Below are positions 24,685 through 33,435 of a stretch of 64,000 nt of DNA, in pieces; positions within the stretch are counted from its first letter, which is position 1, and each line of letters begins with the position of its first letter. Source of the DNA: Marinobacter panjinensis (lineage in GTDB: Bacteria; Pseudomonadota; Gammaproteobacteria; Pseudomonadales; Oleiphilaceae); the NCBI RefSeq assembly GCF_005298175.1, contig NZ_SZYH01000001.1, forward strand, positions 3,348,001 to 3,412,000. Direction: 5' to 3'. The translations under genes were made by a program, and so were the position numbers. The notes under the pieces are model-generated. The model made no database searches. It was not told the DNA's origin and saw only the letters and a program-made list of their open reading frames with translations.

Positions 24685-27126
24685 ATGAGTTCAGAGCAGA
24701 AGAAAATGGGCTTGACCCGAGTGCTGGCCCGCGGGGTGTTCCGATTCCGTATTACCTTGCTGGTGGTCATGGCCGCCATCACGCTGGCCCTCGGCTTCTC
24801 CGCCAGTCAGTTGCGCGTGGACGCGGGCTTCATGAAGATGATCCCGCTCAGTCATGAGTACATGGGCACCTTCCTGGACTACCAGGGTGAGTTTGTGGGC
24901 GCGAACCGGATCATGGTGTCCCTGCGCAACGAAGATGGCACGGTGTTCGACAAGGAATTCCTGGCCTCGTTAAAGCAGGCGACCGAATCCGTGTTTTATC
25001 TGGATGGCGTTGAACGAAGCTCTGTGACGTCGATGTTCACGCCGAATGTTCGCTACTCCGAGGTGGTCGAGGAAGGCTTTGTCGGGGGTAACCTGATTGA
25101 GGCGGACTATTCCGGTACCGAGGCAGAACTGAGAGAAATCCGGGAGCGGACCCTGAAATCCAGCTGGGTCGGCCAGATTGTCGCCAACGACCTGCGATCG
25201 GCGATGGTGGTCGCAACCCTTCAGGAAGTGAATCCGGACACGGGCGAGAAGATTGACCTGCAAGCCGTTGCGAACAAGCTGGAGGACATCCGTTCCGAGC
25301 TTGAGAGCGAGTCCCTTGAAGTCAACATCATTGGTTTCTCCAAGGCCATGGGTGACATCGCCAACGGCGCCCGTGGTGTGCTCGTGTTCTTTGCCGTTGC
25401 GGTCGTTATTATCGCGGTGCTGCTGTACTGGTACACCCGCTCGAAGCGTCTGACCCTGCTCACGCTGGTCACTGCATCGCTGCCGGTTGTCTGGCTGTTG
25501 GGCCTGTTGCCGCTGCTGGGGCTCAGCCTCGATCCCATGTCGATTCTGGTGCCTTTCCTCATCTTCGCCATTGCGGTCTCGCACGCGGTGCAGATGTGTA
25601 ATTCCTGGAAGCTCGACGTGCTCGCGGGGGCCGACATTCGCACGGCGGCTGAAGACAGTCTGACGGACCTGGTGGTTCCCAGTGTCGTGGCGCTGGCGGC
25701 CAACGTACTGGGTTTCCTGGTCATTGCGTTTGTCGATATCCAGATGGTGCATGAACTGGCGATCACCGCGACCCTGGGCGTCGGCGTGATGATCCTGACC
25801 AACTCGCTGGTACTGCCGCCTTTGCTGTCTTTTACCAGGATGGATCAGCACGCACTGGACCGACTGACGGGTAAAGGCTCTCACTACTGGTTTTGGGAAA
25901 AGCTCAGCATACTGGCCACCACACCGAAAGCCTGGGTGCCCATTGTCTGCGCTCTGGCTCTGACCGGCTATGGCATCTACCAGGCAGACCAGATGCACGT
26001 GGGGGATCTCGGGGACGGCGTGCCGGAGCTGCGTGATGACGCCCGTTACAATCAGGACGTCAGGGCGGTCACCTCGCAGTATTCCGTCGGTGTTGACGTT
26101 CTGCAGGTCGTAGTTGAAGCCGACGGCGACAACATGCCCTGTGTTCAGCCTGAGCTGATGCAGCAGTTGGAAGAATTTGAACTGTTCCTCCGTCAGCAAC
26201 CGGGTGTGGCTTCTGTCGGTGCGCTGCCGGGATTTGTGAAGGGCGTTACCCAGAACTACGCGGAAACCAACCCCAAGTGGCACGTGGTGCCGGGCAACCG
26301 GGCCCAGGTAGCCCAGGGTGTCGCATTTGCGACCCGCGATGGCAGTACGCTGATGAACACTGCCTGTGACGCGATGGCCATTTCGGTGTTCCTGAGCGAT
26401 CACAAGGCCGAGACCATATCCGGCATTGTCACGGCCATCAAGGCGTTCAAGTCCGTCTATGACAACGACACCCTGACCTATCGTTTGGCATCCGGAAACG
26501 TCGGGGTGATGGCCGCCACCAACGAGGCGGTGACCGCGGCGAACCCTTGGGTCAACGGCGCGCTGTTTGCCTCGGTGACCCTGCTGTGTCTGGCCATGTT
26601 CCGTAGCCTCCGGATCAGCCTGTGCATCATTCTGCCACTGGCCCTGGTGACGCTGCTGTGCAATGCGTTCATGTCGTTGCTGGGTATTGGCCTGAAGGTG
26701 AACACCCTGCCGGTCATCGCCCTGGGCGTGGGCAGCGGGATCGATTACGGCATCTACCTGTTTGAGCGCATGAAGCATGAACTCGATGCCCGCGACTGCA
26801 GCATTCAGGAGGCCTTTTTCGAAGCGCTTAAACAGCGTGGCACGGCGTCGGCGTTTACGGCGCTGACCATGACCGTCTCGGTGGCAACCTGGTACTTCTC
26901 GGACCTGAAGTTCCAGGCCGATATGGGCATCCTGCTGGCGTTCATGTTCCTGGTGAACCTGTTTGGCGCGATTTTGCTGTTGCCAGCGATTGCGGCCGTG
27001 CTGTTCCGTGACCGGTCGTTCGCAAAGCAACCGGAAGAGCCGGGTTTTGTGGCCGAAAGTGAATCGAAGAGAACATCAATAGCTCAGGAAGGCTTCCCGC
27101 GTTCCGGCGTATATTCCGGAAACTGA
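24685..27126 (+). CDS. RND-superfamily (MMPL-type) lipid transporter
   Basis: An 813-residue inner-membrane protein. It has one N-terminal span, a large periplasmic domain, five spans including a sterol-sensing-like block (LGLSLDPMSILVPFLIFAIAVSHAV), then a second periplasmic domain and five spans. The second block carries GVGSGIDYGIYLFERM, typical of MmpL/HpnN proteins that move lipids rather than drugs. No membrane-fusion protein or TolC partner is encoded nearby. DUF1329 and DUF1302 proteins may take those roles (inference). It is the last gene of the unit. Confidence 0.88.
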   Translation: MSSEQKKMGLTRVLARGVFRFRITLLVVMAAITLALGFSASQLRVDAGFMKMIPLSHEYMGTFLDYQGEFVGANRIMVSLRNEDGTVFDKEFLASLKQATESVFYLDGVERSSVTSMFTPNVRYSEVVEEGFVGGNLIEADYSGTEAELREIRERTLKSSWVGQIVANDLRSAMVVATLQEVNPDTGEKIDLQAVANKLEDIRSELESESLEVNIIGFSKAMGDIANGARGVLVFFAVAVVIIAVLLYWYTRSKRLTLLTLVTASLPVVWLLGLLPLLGLSLDPMSILVPFLIFAIAVSHAVQMCNSWKLDVLAGADIRTAAEDSLTDLVVPSVVALAANVLGFLVIAFVDIQMVHELAITATLGVGVMILTNSLVLPPLLSFTRMDQHALDRLTGKGSHYWFWEKLSILATTPKAWVPIVCALALTGYGIYQADQMHVGDLGDGVPELRDDARYNQDVRAVTSQYSVGVDVLQVVVEADGDNMPCVQPELMQQLEEFELFLRQQPGVASVGALPGFVKGVTQNYAETNPKWHVVPGNRAQVAQGVAFATRDGSTLMNTACDAMAISVFLSDHKAETISGIVTAIKAFKSVYDNDTLTYRLASGNVGVMAATNEAVTAANPWVNGALFASVTLLCLAMFRSLRISLCIILPLALVTLLCNAFMSLLGIGLKVNTLPVIALGVGSGIDYGIYLFERMKHELDARDCSIQEAFFEALKQRGTASAFTALTMTVSVATWYFSDLKFQADMGILLAFMFLVNLFGAILLLPAIAAVLFRDRSFAKQPEEPGFVAESESKRTSIAQEGFPRSGVYSGN

Positions 27127-27148
27127 CCGAGGGGGCGTTTTCGCGCTT

Positions 27149-27173
27149 CGCCACTCCATCCGGAGTGGCGTTT
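27149..27173 (+). terminator. Terminator-like hairpin after the RND gene
   Basis: CGCCACTCC (27149-27157) pairs with GGAGTGGCG (27162-27170) around a 4-base loop, followed by only three T residues. Confidence 0.65.
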
Positions 27174-27477
27174 CATGCTTTGCAACCCCTGCTGGATTTG
27201 AACATGGTTCCGGCTTCTGGCTGCTCCGAAGCCATTTGGGAGGCGTCAGTCCAGCGGCCTTTGAAATGGCCTCCGTTTGAGGTTGGGGCTTGCCGCGCCT
27301 ATCGGGGAAAGTCAAAAAATTTGCCACCGAGGCCTGTATGAATTGCAAACATTATTCTGAGAAGTTGAAGATTAAACCAAGTTAATTATTTATAAAAATT
27401 GCGCCATTACTTCGACTTTCCGGGTGAACTCCGTCATAAACAGGGCTTAAATTATGCCTCTTTGGACACAGGAAATT

Positions 27478-27606
27478 AAAAAGGACCTGCGCTTTCACGC
27501 AGGTCCTTGAAAATAATGGCCCGCCCGAGAGGATTCGAACCTCTGACCTCTGACCTCTGACCTCTGACCTCTGACCTCTGACCTCTGACCTCTGCCTCCG
27601 GAGGGC
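27478..27606 (-). repeat. Direct repeat R2: tRNA-Arg(CCG) 3'-half remnant plus terminator
   Basis: On the minus strand this holds the tRNA-Arg anticodon arm, an enlarged variable region, T arm, acceptor 3' strand and CCA (27517-27519), followed by a hairpin terminator. It matches the intact gene at 38238-38314 from CCA to the anticodon arm. The D arm and 5' acceptor strand are missing, so it is a pseudo-tRNA. The hairpin AAGGACCTGCG/CGCAGGTCCTT differs from the other copies by paired substitutions that keep the stem perfect. Confidence 0.85.
27541..27594. repeat. Tandem 7-bp repeat (CTCTGAC)7 within the pseudo-tRNA
   Basis: Seven perfect copies of CTCTGAC followed by a partial CTCTG. The intact tRNA-Arg has a single copy at the same place, spanning part of the variable loop and T stem. 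This is an expansion, probably by slipped-strand replication, in a gene copy free of selection. Confidence 0.95.
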
Positions 27607-28138
27607 ACCTCTGACCCCTGATGTAATACGGTTTCGTTCGGTGTTATTACAATCCTTTCAACGGATTGTGTAGCTCTGCCTTTAGTTTGAAAAGTCCTTT
27701 TAAACCGAATTCTTAGCCGATTTAAACCGATCGTGGGCACAACGTTGTCTGGTTTCAGGTGTCTTGATTTGACCAAGTTGATCGCTGCTCTGACCGCGAC
27801 TTTTTTCTAGCTTAAGTCTGTGAAAGACGGTTTGCAAAGCTTGAAAATTTGTCCGGTTTTAGATGTCTCGAATTGGAAAGGATGATCGGCTTAAGGTTGC
27901 GAAGGCAACAGACGATTGATGACATAACAGTTCAAACTGGTGCACCGAAACTCTGTGGACGGCACTGGCCGCATGGGCCGAGTCCGTGATTAGGCAGGCG
28001 TGCGACAAATCCTCACCAGGGTCAGAGGCGGCGAAGCCGCCTCGTCAACAGGCCTGATATATGGCAGCACCCCGTCCTTCATCAAAGTCTGAAGCCTTGC
28101 AAAGGGGAAGGGGCCATATATGTCGTCCGTGGCTAACG

Positions 28139-28684
28139 TTACATGTTGGACCGGTGCTGGGCACCGTCTACAGGAATGCAGGCTCCGGTGACCCAGCTGG
28201 CGGCGTCAGACGCCAGGAAGACTGCTACATTGGCCACTTCCTCCGGGCGGCCAAAGCGACCCCAGGGGATTTTTTTCAGGGTGTTGTGGTAGCGATCGGA
28301 GCCGGCCTTCTCCGCTTTGTCCCAGGTGCCGCCGGGGAATTTTATGGAGCCCGGGGCAATGCTGTTGGCGCGGATGCCATCGGGGCCATGGTCGACCGCC
28401 AGCGATTTGGCATAGCTGATCAGAGCCGCCTTGGTGGCTGCATAGGGTTGGGTGGTTCCCACCTCAATCCCGGGGATGGACGACAGGATAATGATGTTGC
28501 CGCTGCCGGCTTCCTTCATCCAGGGGAGTACCTTGGCCACCGCACGGACCGTCGACAGCAGATCCAGGGTGATATTGGCATCCCAGGCCTTCAGATCGTT
28601 GCCCGCACCCAATGCGGAAACGTTGCACACCAGGATATCCACACTGCCAAGAGTGGCTTTAACGTTATCCAGAAGCGCGTCCAA
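28139..28684 (-). pseudogene. N-terminally truncated short-chain dehydrogenase
   Basis: The frame encodes 181 residues of an SDR: ILVCNVSALGAG (the NNAG region), catalytic Ser in ILSSIPG, YAATKAALISYAKS (YxxxK), and the C-terminal CIPVDGAQHRSN. The nucleotide-binding first 70 or so residues with TGxxxGIG are missing, and no frame upstream supplies them because the LysR gene ends 34 bases away. An active product is unlikely. A deletion during island formation is the simplest reason. Confidence 0.8.
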
Positions 28685-28718
28685 GCGGTCCTTTTACCGC
28701 ACTTGGCACTCCTCACTA

Positions 28719-29627
28719 TTATTCAAACCGATCCCAGTAGGGAGGTTCGCCGAAAAAGCCGTCGACAAAGTCGATAAAGCTGCGAACCTTACTCGCCAGC
28801 AGTTGCCGGTGTGCATATACCGCATAAAGCCCCATGTGCTCTGGTTCCTGTTCAGGCAGGATGACTTTCAGTTTTCCTTCCCTGATCGCCGCGCCGGCAA
28901 TGAAGGTGGGCTGTAAGACGATGCCGGCTCCGGCAATTGCCGCTTTTATCAGCACGTCACCGTTGTTGCTGATCATCTCCCTGGTGTTGTTGCGATCATT
29001 CCCTTGCAGCCATTTATGCACCGAGGGGCCGGCGTCCATGTCCATGTAACTGTAGCGAAGGTAGCGATGGTCACGGAGATCCTCCGGGCGTTCCGGCGTG
29101 CCGTATTGCTCAAGGTAGGCCGGCGATGCGCAAAGAACCAGCCTTACCGGGGCGAGCCGTTTGGCGATCAGTGAGGAGCTTTTCAGGCGGCCGATGCGCA
29201 GCGCAATATCGAAGCCTTCTTCCACGATATCGACTTTTCGGTCATTCAGTTGCAGGTCGATGCCGACGGCCGGGTGCGCTTTCTGGAATTCGCTCAGCAG
29301 GGGCGCCATGTGGCGAATGGCAAACGAAACCGGGGCGCTTATTCGTAACAGGCCCTGGGCCTCGGTCTGCAAGTCGCCGAGCTGGTTTTCCATGTCATCA
29401 ATGTCGCTGAGTACCTGCTGGGCACGCTGGAAATACTGGCTGCCTGCTTCGGTGAGGTGGATCCGGCGAGTGGTTCGGTTCAGCAACCGCACGCCCAGGT
29501 GGGTCTCCAGTTGGGATATGTATTTGCTGACCAGCTGAGGCGATGTGTCCAGCCGGTCCGCGGCGCGGGTAAAGGTGCCTTCATTGACCACCGTCACGAA
29601 GGCGCGCATGGCCTCGATGCGATCCAT
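28719..29627 (-). CDS. LysR-family transcriptional regulator
   Basis: A 302-residue LTTR. The N-terminal HTH is MDRIEAMRAFVTVVNEGTFTRAADRLDTSPQLVSKYISQLE. The effector-binding domain follows, of the CrgA/AaeR type (LRISAPVSFAIRHMAPLL, DIALRIGRL). It diverges from the DoxX-GST-dioxygenase genes starting at 29789, so by the usual LTTR arrangement it probably controls them. The inducer is unknown; a quinone or aromatic compound would fit the neighbouring products. Confidence 0.9.
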   Translation of the reverse strand: MDRIEAMRAFVTVVNEGTFTRAADRLDTSPQLVSKYISQLETHLGVRLLNRTTRRIHLTEAGSQYFQRAQQVLSDIDDMENQLGDLQTEAQGLLRISAPVSFAIRHMAPLLSEFQKAHPAVGIDLQLNDRKVDIVEEGFDIALRIGRLKSSSLIAKRLAPVRLVLCASPAYLEQYGTPERPEDLRDHRYLRYSYMDMDAGPSVHKWLQGNDRNNTREMISNNGDVLIKAAIAGAGIVLQPTFIAGAAIREGKLKVILPEQEPEHMGLYAVYAHRQLLASKVRSFIDFVDGFFGEPPYWDRFE

Positions 29628-29788
29628 GGGTATGTCCTTTGATGTGTGCTCCGATTATCAATGAATCGATGATAATAAAGCAATGCTGGCCATCTTAGTC
29701 TTTCCATTTGGTGATAGTACAGTGAGTCCATCTTCTGAAGCAGGGGCTTCGGAATAAACCAACCAGAGAAAGATGAAAGGTGATGATT

Positions 29789-30232
29789 ATGAACACTCAA
29801 TTCGCAAAGGCATTGTTCCACTCTAACGCCGGCTTTTCTGCACTGATACTGCGGGTGCCGGTTGGCCTGGTACTGGCTGCCCATGGCGCACAGAAGCTCT
29901 TTGGCTGGTTCGGCGGCTACGGACTGGAAGGCACGGCGAATTGGCTGGCGAGTATTGGCCTGGAGCCGGGCTACCTGATGGCGCTGCTGGCCGGCGGTGC
30001 CGAGTTCTTTGGCGGTCTGGCACTGGTGCTTGGCCTGCTGACACGACCCGCGGCGGTGGTTGCAGCTTTCACCATGCTGGTCGCCATCTTCTCGGTGCAC
30101 ATCGGCAACGGGCTGTTCATGTCCAATAATGGCTACGAGTATGCCCTCACGCTGTTTGTGGTCACCGTCGCTTTGGCGATTCAGGGCGCAGGCCGGTTTG
30201 CCGTGGATAACCTGTTCCATAAAGAGGGCTGA
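29789..30232 (+). CDS. DoxX-family membrane protein
   Basis: A 147-residue protein with four hydrophobic segments and the DoxX signature GLVLAAHGAQKLFGWFGGYGLEGT near the N-terminus. Family members are small quinone-interacting or redox-linked membrane proteins of uncertain role, often beside LysR genes and glutathione transferases. AAAGG at 29776 favours the ATG at 29789, though GTG 29780 and ATG 29783 are in frame. The next gene begins 3 bases after its stop. Confidence 0.88.
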   Translation: MNTQFAKALFHSNAGFSALILRVPVGLVLAAHGAQKLFGWFGGYGLEGTANWLASIGLEPGYLMALLAGGAEFFGGLALVLGLLTRPAAVVAAFTMLVAIFSVHIGNGLFMSNNGYEYALTLFVVTVALAIQGAGRFAVDNLFHKEG

Positions 30233-30235
30233 GCC

Positions 30236-31183
30236 ATGCTGGTAAACGGGATCTGGAAGGAAAACTGGCAACCGGTGCAGGCGAAAGACGAGGAAGGACG
30301 GTTTATTCGTCAGACCTCGCCCTTTCGCAACTGGATCACGCCGGATGGGCAGCCGGGCCCCACCGGGGAGGGAGGTTTCAAGGCCGAACAAGGACGTTAT
30401 CACCTGTACGTCGCCTACATCTGCCCCTGGGCATCGCGAGCCTTGATGGCTCGCGAGCTCAAAGGGCTCAAGGACGTGATCGGGGTGACCGTCGTCAACC
30501 CCCGGCTCACCGATCAGGGATGGCAGTTCGGTGGCTACCCCGGCGCGCAGGAGGATACCCTCAACGGTGCGCGCTACATGCATGAGCTGTACACCCGGGC
30601 GGATCCGGATATTTCGGGTCGCGCTACGGTGCCGGTACTGTGGGACAAACACACCGGCACCATCGTCAATAACGAGTCTGCGGATATTCTGCGAATGCTG
30701 AACACGGCTTTCGCAGAGATTGTGGATCAGGGGCCGAACCTTTACCCGGCGGCGTTGGCGGACGAAATCGACAGACTTAACGGCTATCTTTATACCAATC
30801 TGAACAACGGCGTGTACCAGGCCGGCTTTGCCTCGAGTCAGGCCGCCTACGATGAGGCCTACACCAGGGTGTTTGCTGCCCAGGACGAAATGGAGTCACA
30901 GCTGGCGGATGGACGTTGCTACCTGTTTGGTGATCAACTGACGGAGACCGATATACGTCTGTTCGTGACCCTGGTGCGTTTTGACGTCGCCTACCACGGC
31001 CTGTTCAAGTGTAACCGCAATACCCTTCGAGCCATGCCCCGGCTACACGCCTACATGCACCGGATACTGGCGCTTGAGGGCATTGCCAATACGGTCAACC
31101 TGGAACACATCAAGGCGGGGTATTACTCCATCAAGGCGCTGAACCCGACAGGTATTGTGCCGGCAGGGCCGGGTGAACTCTGA
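30236..31183 (+). CDS. Glutathionyl-hydroquinone reductase (xi-class GST, YqjG-like)
   Basis: A 315-residue glutathione transferase of the Xi class. The catalytic CPWA motif is present (YICPWASRALMAREL, Cys near residue 63). The conserved thioredoxin-fold segment VPVLWDKHTGTIVNNESADILRML follows, then the all-alpha C-terminal domain with LTETDIRLFVTLVRFD. These enzymes remove glutathione from glutathionyl-hydroquinones. The position between DoxX and a ring-cleavage-type dioxygenase suggests quinone detoxification or aromatic breakdown. Confidence 0.92.
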   Translation: MLVNGIWKENWQPVQAKDEEGRFIRQTSPFRNWITPDGQPGPTGEGGFKAEQGRYHLYVAYICPWASRALMARELKGLKDVIGVTVVNPRLTDQGWQFGGYPGAQEDTLNGARYMHELYTRADPDISGRATVPVLWDKHTGTIVNNESADILRMLNTAFAEIVDQGPNLYPAALADEIDRLNGYLYTNLNNGVYQAGFASSQAAYDEAYTRVFAAQDEMESQLADGRCYLFGDQLTETDIRLFVTLVRFDVAYHGLFKCNRNTLRAMPRLHAYMHRILALEGIANTVNLEHIKAGYYSIKALNPTGIVPAGPGEL

Positions 31184-31200
31184 ACAAAGGATCAACCGCC

Positions 31201-32004
31201 ATGAAAAATGAAACCGATGTTCTGTTTATTTCCCATGGTGGCGGGCCAATGCCGCTGCTGGGAGATCCGGGCCACCGGGAGATGGTGGACCGGCTAACGG
31301 AGCTTGCCGCTACCCTGCGCAAGCCCTCAGCGATACTGCTGATCAGCGCTCACTGGGAGGAGGCGGTGCCGACAATCACCTCTGGCGCCAACCCTTCGCT
31401 TATCTACGATTACTATGGCTTTCCGCCGGAAGCCTACACTATAGATTATCCCTGCCCCGGCGAGCCGGGGTTGGCGCAGCAGGTATGCCGGGCGTTGAAA
31501 CAGGCCGGATTCCGGGCGCGGCTTGATGATCAAAGGGGCTTCGATCACGGCCTGTTTGTGCCGCTCAAGCTGATGTATCCAGAGGCGGACATTCCGTGCG
31601 TTCAGCTGTCCCTGGTGGACAGTCTGGATGCCGGCACACACCTGGCGATTGGTCGTGCTTTGCAGGCGCTGGATTACGACAACCTTCTGGTGATCGGCTC
31701 CGGCTTCTCGTTCCATAACATGCGGGCCTTCTTTTCGGAACAGACGCCGGACATACAGGCCCGCAATCAGGCTTTCGAGGACTGGCTGGAACAGACCTGT
31801 GGCGATAACTCCCTGCAGGAGCCGGAGCGGGCCGAGCGCCTGGCTCATTGGGAGCGAGCGCCCCACGCCCGGTTCTGTCACCCGAGGGAAGAGCACCTTT
31901 TGCCATTACACGTATGCTATGGGCTGGCCAACAAGCCCAGTGATGAGCATATCTCAGCAAAGATCCTTGGCAAACAGTCGGGGATGTTTTATTGGCGGTG
32001 TTAA
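31201..32004 (+). CDS. LigB/DODA-type extradiol dioxygenase
   Basis: A 267-residue class III extradiol dioxygenase. It opens with FISHGGGPMPLLGD and continues with LLISAHWEE (metal His), GFDHGLFVPLKLMYP, and LVIGSGFSFHNMR, matching the DODA/YgiD family. These are non-haem metal enzymes acting on catechol-type rings such as DOPA. It starts 17 bases after the GST gene with AAAGGA upstream and belongs to the same operon. Confidence 0.9.
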   Translation: MKNETDVLFISHGGGPMPLLGDPGHREMVDRLTELAATLRKPSAILLISAHWEEAVPTITSGANPSLIYDYYGFPPEAYTIDYPCPGEPGLAQQVCRALKQAGFRARLDDQRGFDHGLFVPLKLMYPEADIPCVQLSLVDSLDAGTHLAIGRALQALDYDNLLVIGSGFSFHNMRAFFSEQTPDIQARNQAFEDWLEQTCGDNSLQEPERAERLAHWERAPHARFCHPREEHLLPLHVCYGLANKPSDEHISAKILGKQSGMFYWRC

Positions 32005-32052
32005 CCTGCACAGTCAAGGATCAGAGCCAGTTTAGAACCCTAAGGAGAGGTT

Positions 32053-33282
32053 ATGAGTGAATGTCTTAATGCCATTGTAAACGCCCGATTGCAGGGCCGC
32101 GAGGGTTTGTACCGGCTGGCTATCGCCGACGGCCGGTTCAGCGCGATTACCGCCCAGCATGCACCGGAAGAAGCCTCAGAAAATCAGTTGGACGCCGGCG
32201 GAAATCTGGTTGCTCCTCCTTTTGTGGAGCCGCACATCCACCTGGATGCGGCCATGACCGCCGGCGAGCCTCGCTGGAACCAGAGCGGTACTTTGTTTGA
32301 AGGGATTGAGTGCTGGTCTGAACGCAAAGCCAGCCTGACGCGCGACGACGTGATCGGCCGGGCCGAACAGACGTTGAAGCTGTTTGCCGATAACGGCATT
32401 CAGCATGTCCGCACCCACGTTGATGTGACAGACCCCAAGCTGACAGGGCTGAAGGCCATGTTGGAAGTGCGTGAGCGCATGGCTGAAACCGTTGATCTCC
32501 AGATTGTGGCATTTCCTCAGGAGGGCCTTTGGTCATTTCCGCAGGGCAAGGAGCTTATGGAGGAAGCGGTTCGTCTGGGGGCTGATGTCGTCGGTGGCAT
32601 TCCCCATTTCGAATTCACCCGGGATTACGGTGTTGAGTCTGTCCAGTGGCTGGTGGCGTTGGCCCACAAGCACGACCTTCTGGTAGATGTGCATTGCGAC
32701 GAAATTGATGATCCTGAATCCCGTTTCCTGGAAGTGCTCGCTGCCGAAGCGCTCAAGCTGGATTATGGCTCCCGGGTAACCGCCAGTCATACCTGTGCCA
32801 TGGGCTCGTACAACGACCATTACTGCAGCCGGCTGTTCCGGTTGTTGAAGCAATCCGGTGTGCACTTTCTGTCGATGCCCACCGAAAGCCTGCACCTGCA
32901 GGGCCGATTCGACGGTTATCCGAAGCGTCGTGGCCTGACCCGGGTTCCGGAACTGCTGGAGGCAGGGCTGAAGGTAGCCTTCGGCCAGGATTCCATCCGC
33001 GATCCCTGGTACCCGCTGGGCAACGGCAACATGCTCCGTACCCTGGACGTTGGTCTGCACGCCTGCCACATGCTGGGTATGGGCTGGATTGACCGGTCTC
33101 TGGAGCTTATTACCGACAACGGTGCTGCGGCACTGGATCTGGAAGAATATGGTATTGAGGAAGGGCTGCCCGCACGCTGTGTGATACTTCAGGGGCGGTC
33201 GCCGTACGAGGTGCTGCTGGGGCAGTTGCCTGTTCTGGCGTCGGTACGTGATGGTCGGATTTTAGTGCAGCGGCAAGGTTGA
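32053..33282 (+). CDS. codA: Cytosine deaminase-type amidohydrolase
   Basis: A 409-residue metal-dependent hydrolase. Metal ligands are visible in PHIHLDAAMT (near residue 63), VDVHCDEIDD (near 215), TASHTCAMGSY (near 247), and FGQDSIRDPW (near 315). This arrangement is the cytosine deaminase CodA pattern, converting cytosine to uracil, although relatives deaminate other heterocycles such as isoguanine or creatinine. It has AAGGAGAGG before the ATG. No codB permease is adjacent, so substrate uptake is by another route. Confidence 0.85.
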   Translation: MSECLNAIVNARLQGREGLYRLAIADGRFSAITAQHAPEEASENQLDAGGNLVAPPFVEPHIHLDAAMTAGEPRWNQSGTLFEGIECWSERKASLTRDDVIGRAEQTLKLFADNGIQHVRTHVDVTDPKLTGLKAMLEVRERMAETVDLQIVAFPQEGLWSFPQGKELMEEAVRLGADVVGGIPHFEFTRDYGVESVQWLVALAHKHDLLVDVHCDEIDDPESRFLEVLAAEALKLDYGSRVTASHTCAMGSYNDHYCSRLFRLLKQSGVHFLSMPTESLHLQGRFDGYPKRRGLTRVPELLEAGLKVAFGQDSIRDPWYPLGNGNMLRTLDVGLHACHMLGMGWIDRSLELITDNGAAALDLEEYGIEEGLPARCVILQGRSPYEVLLGQLPVLASVRDGRILVQRQG

Positions 33283-33435
33283 TGCCGTTTTCAATAGAAA
33301 ACATCGAAATCCCAGTTTACCGATCGGGGTTTCTTTCCACGACATTCGAGTCTTGGTAACGGTCGCCAAGTCAGACTTGAGTCATGAAGATCGCGCTATA
33401 CTAATAGCACACTCCTATAGCCCGGTGATGATTCC

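Larger units (their letters stand above)
27127..28138. other. Gene-free junction with tRNA scar and tandem repeat
   Basis: About one kilobase between the RND gene and a truncated SDR. No credible reading frame was found. Going right it holds a terminator hairpin, an AT-rich stretch, one GGACACA copy (27464-27470), the second tRNA-Arg scar (27478-27606) with a seven-fold 7-bp repeat, a further AT-rich stretch, and a strong hairpin GAGGCGGC-GAA-GCCGCCTC (28025-28043) without a T tract. It looks like island-junction debris. Confidence 0.6.

Noticed and set aside
24970..27030. 686-residue frame antisense to the RND transporter
   Set aside because: It is a shadow of a GC-rich gene: composition is rich in Arg, Gln and His, no domain is visible, and the sense strand has full transporter signatures.
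27541..27594. Short tandem repeat considered as a CRISPR array
   Set aside because: The unit is 7 bases with no spacers, and no cas genes are present. It is a simple repeat within a tRNA remnant.
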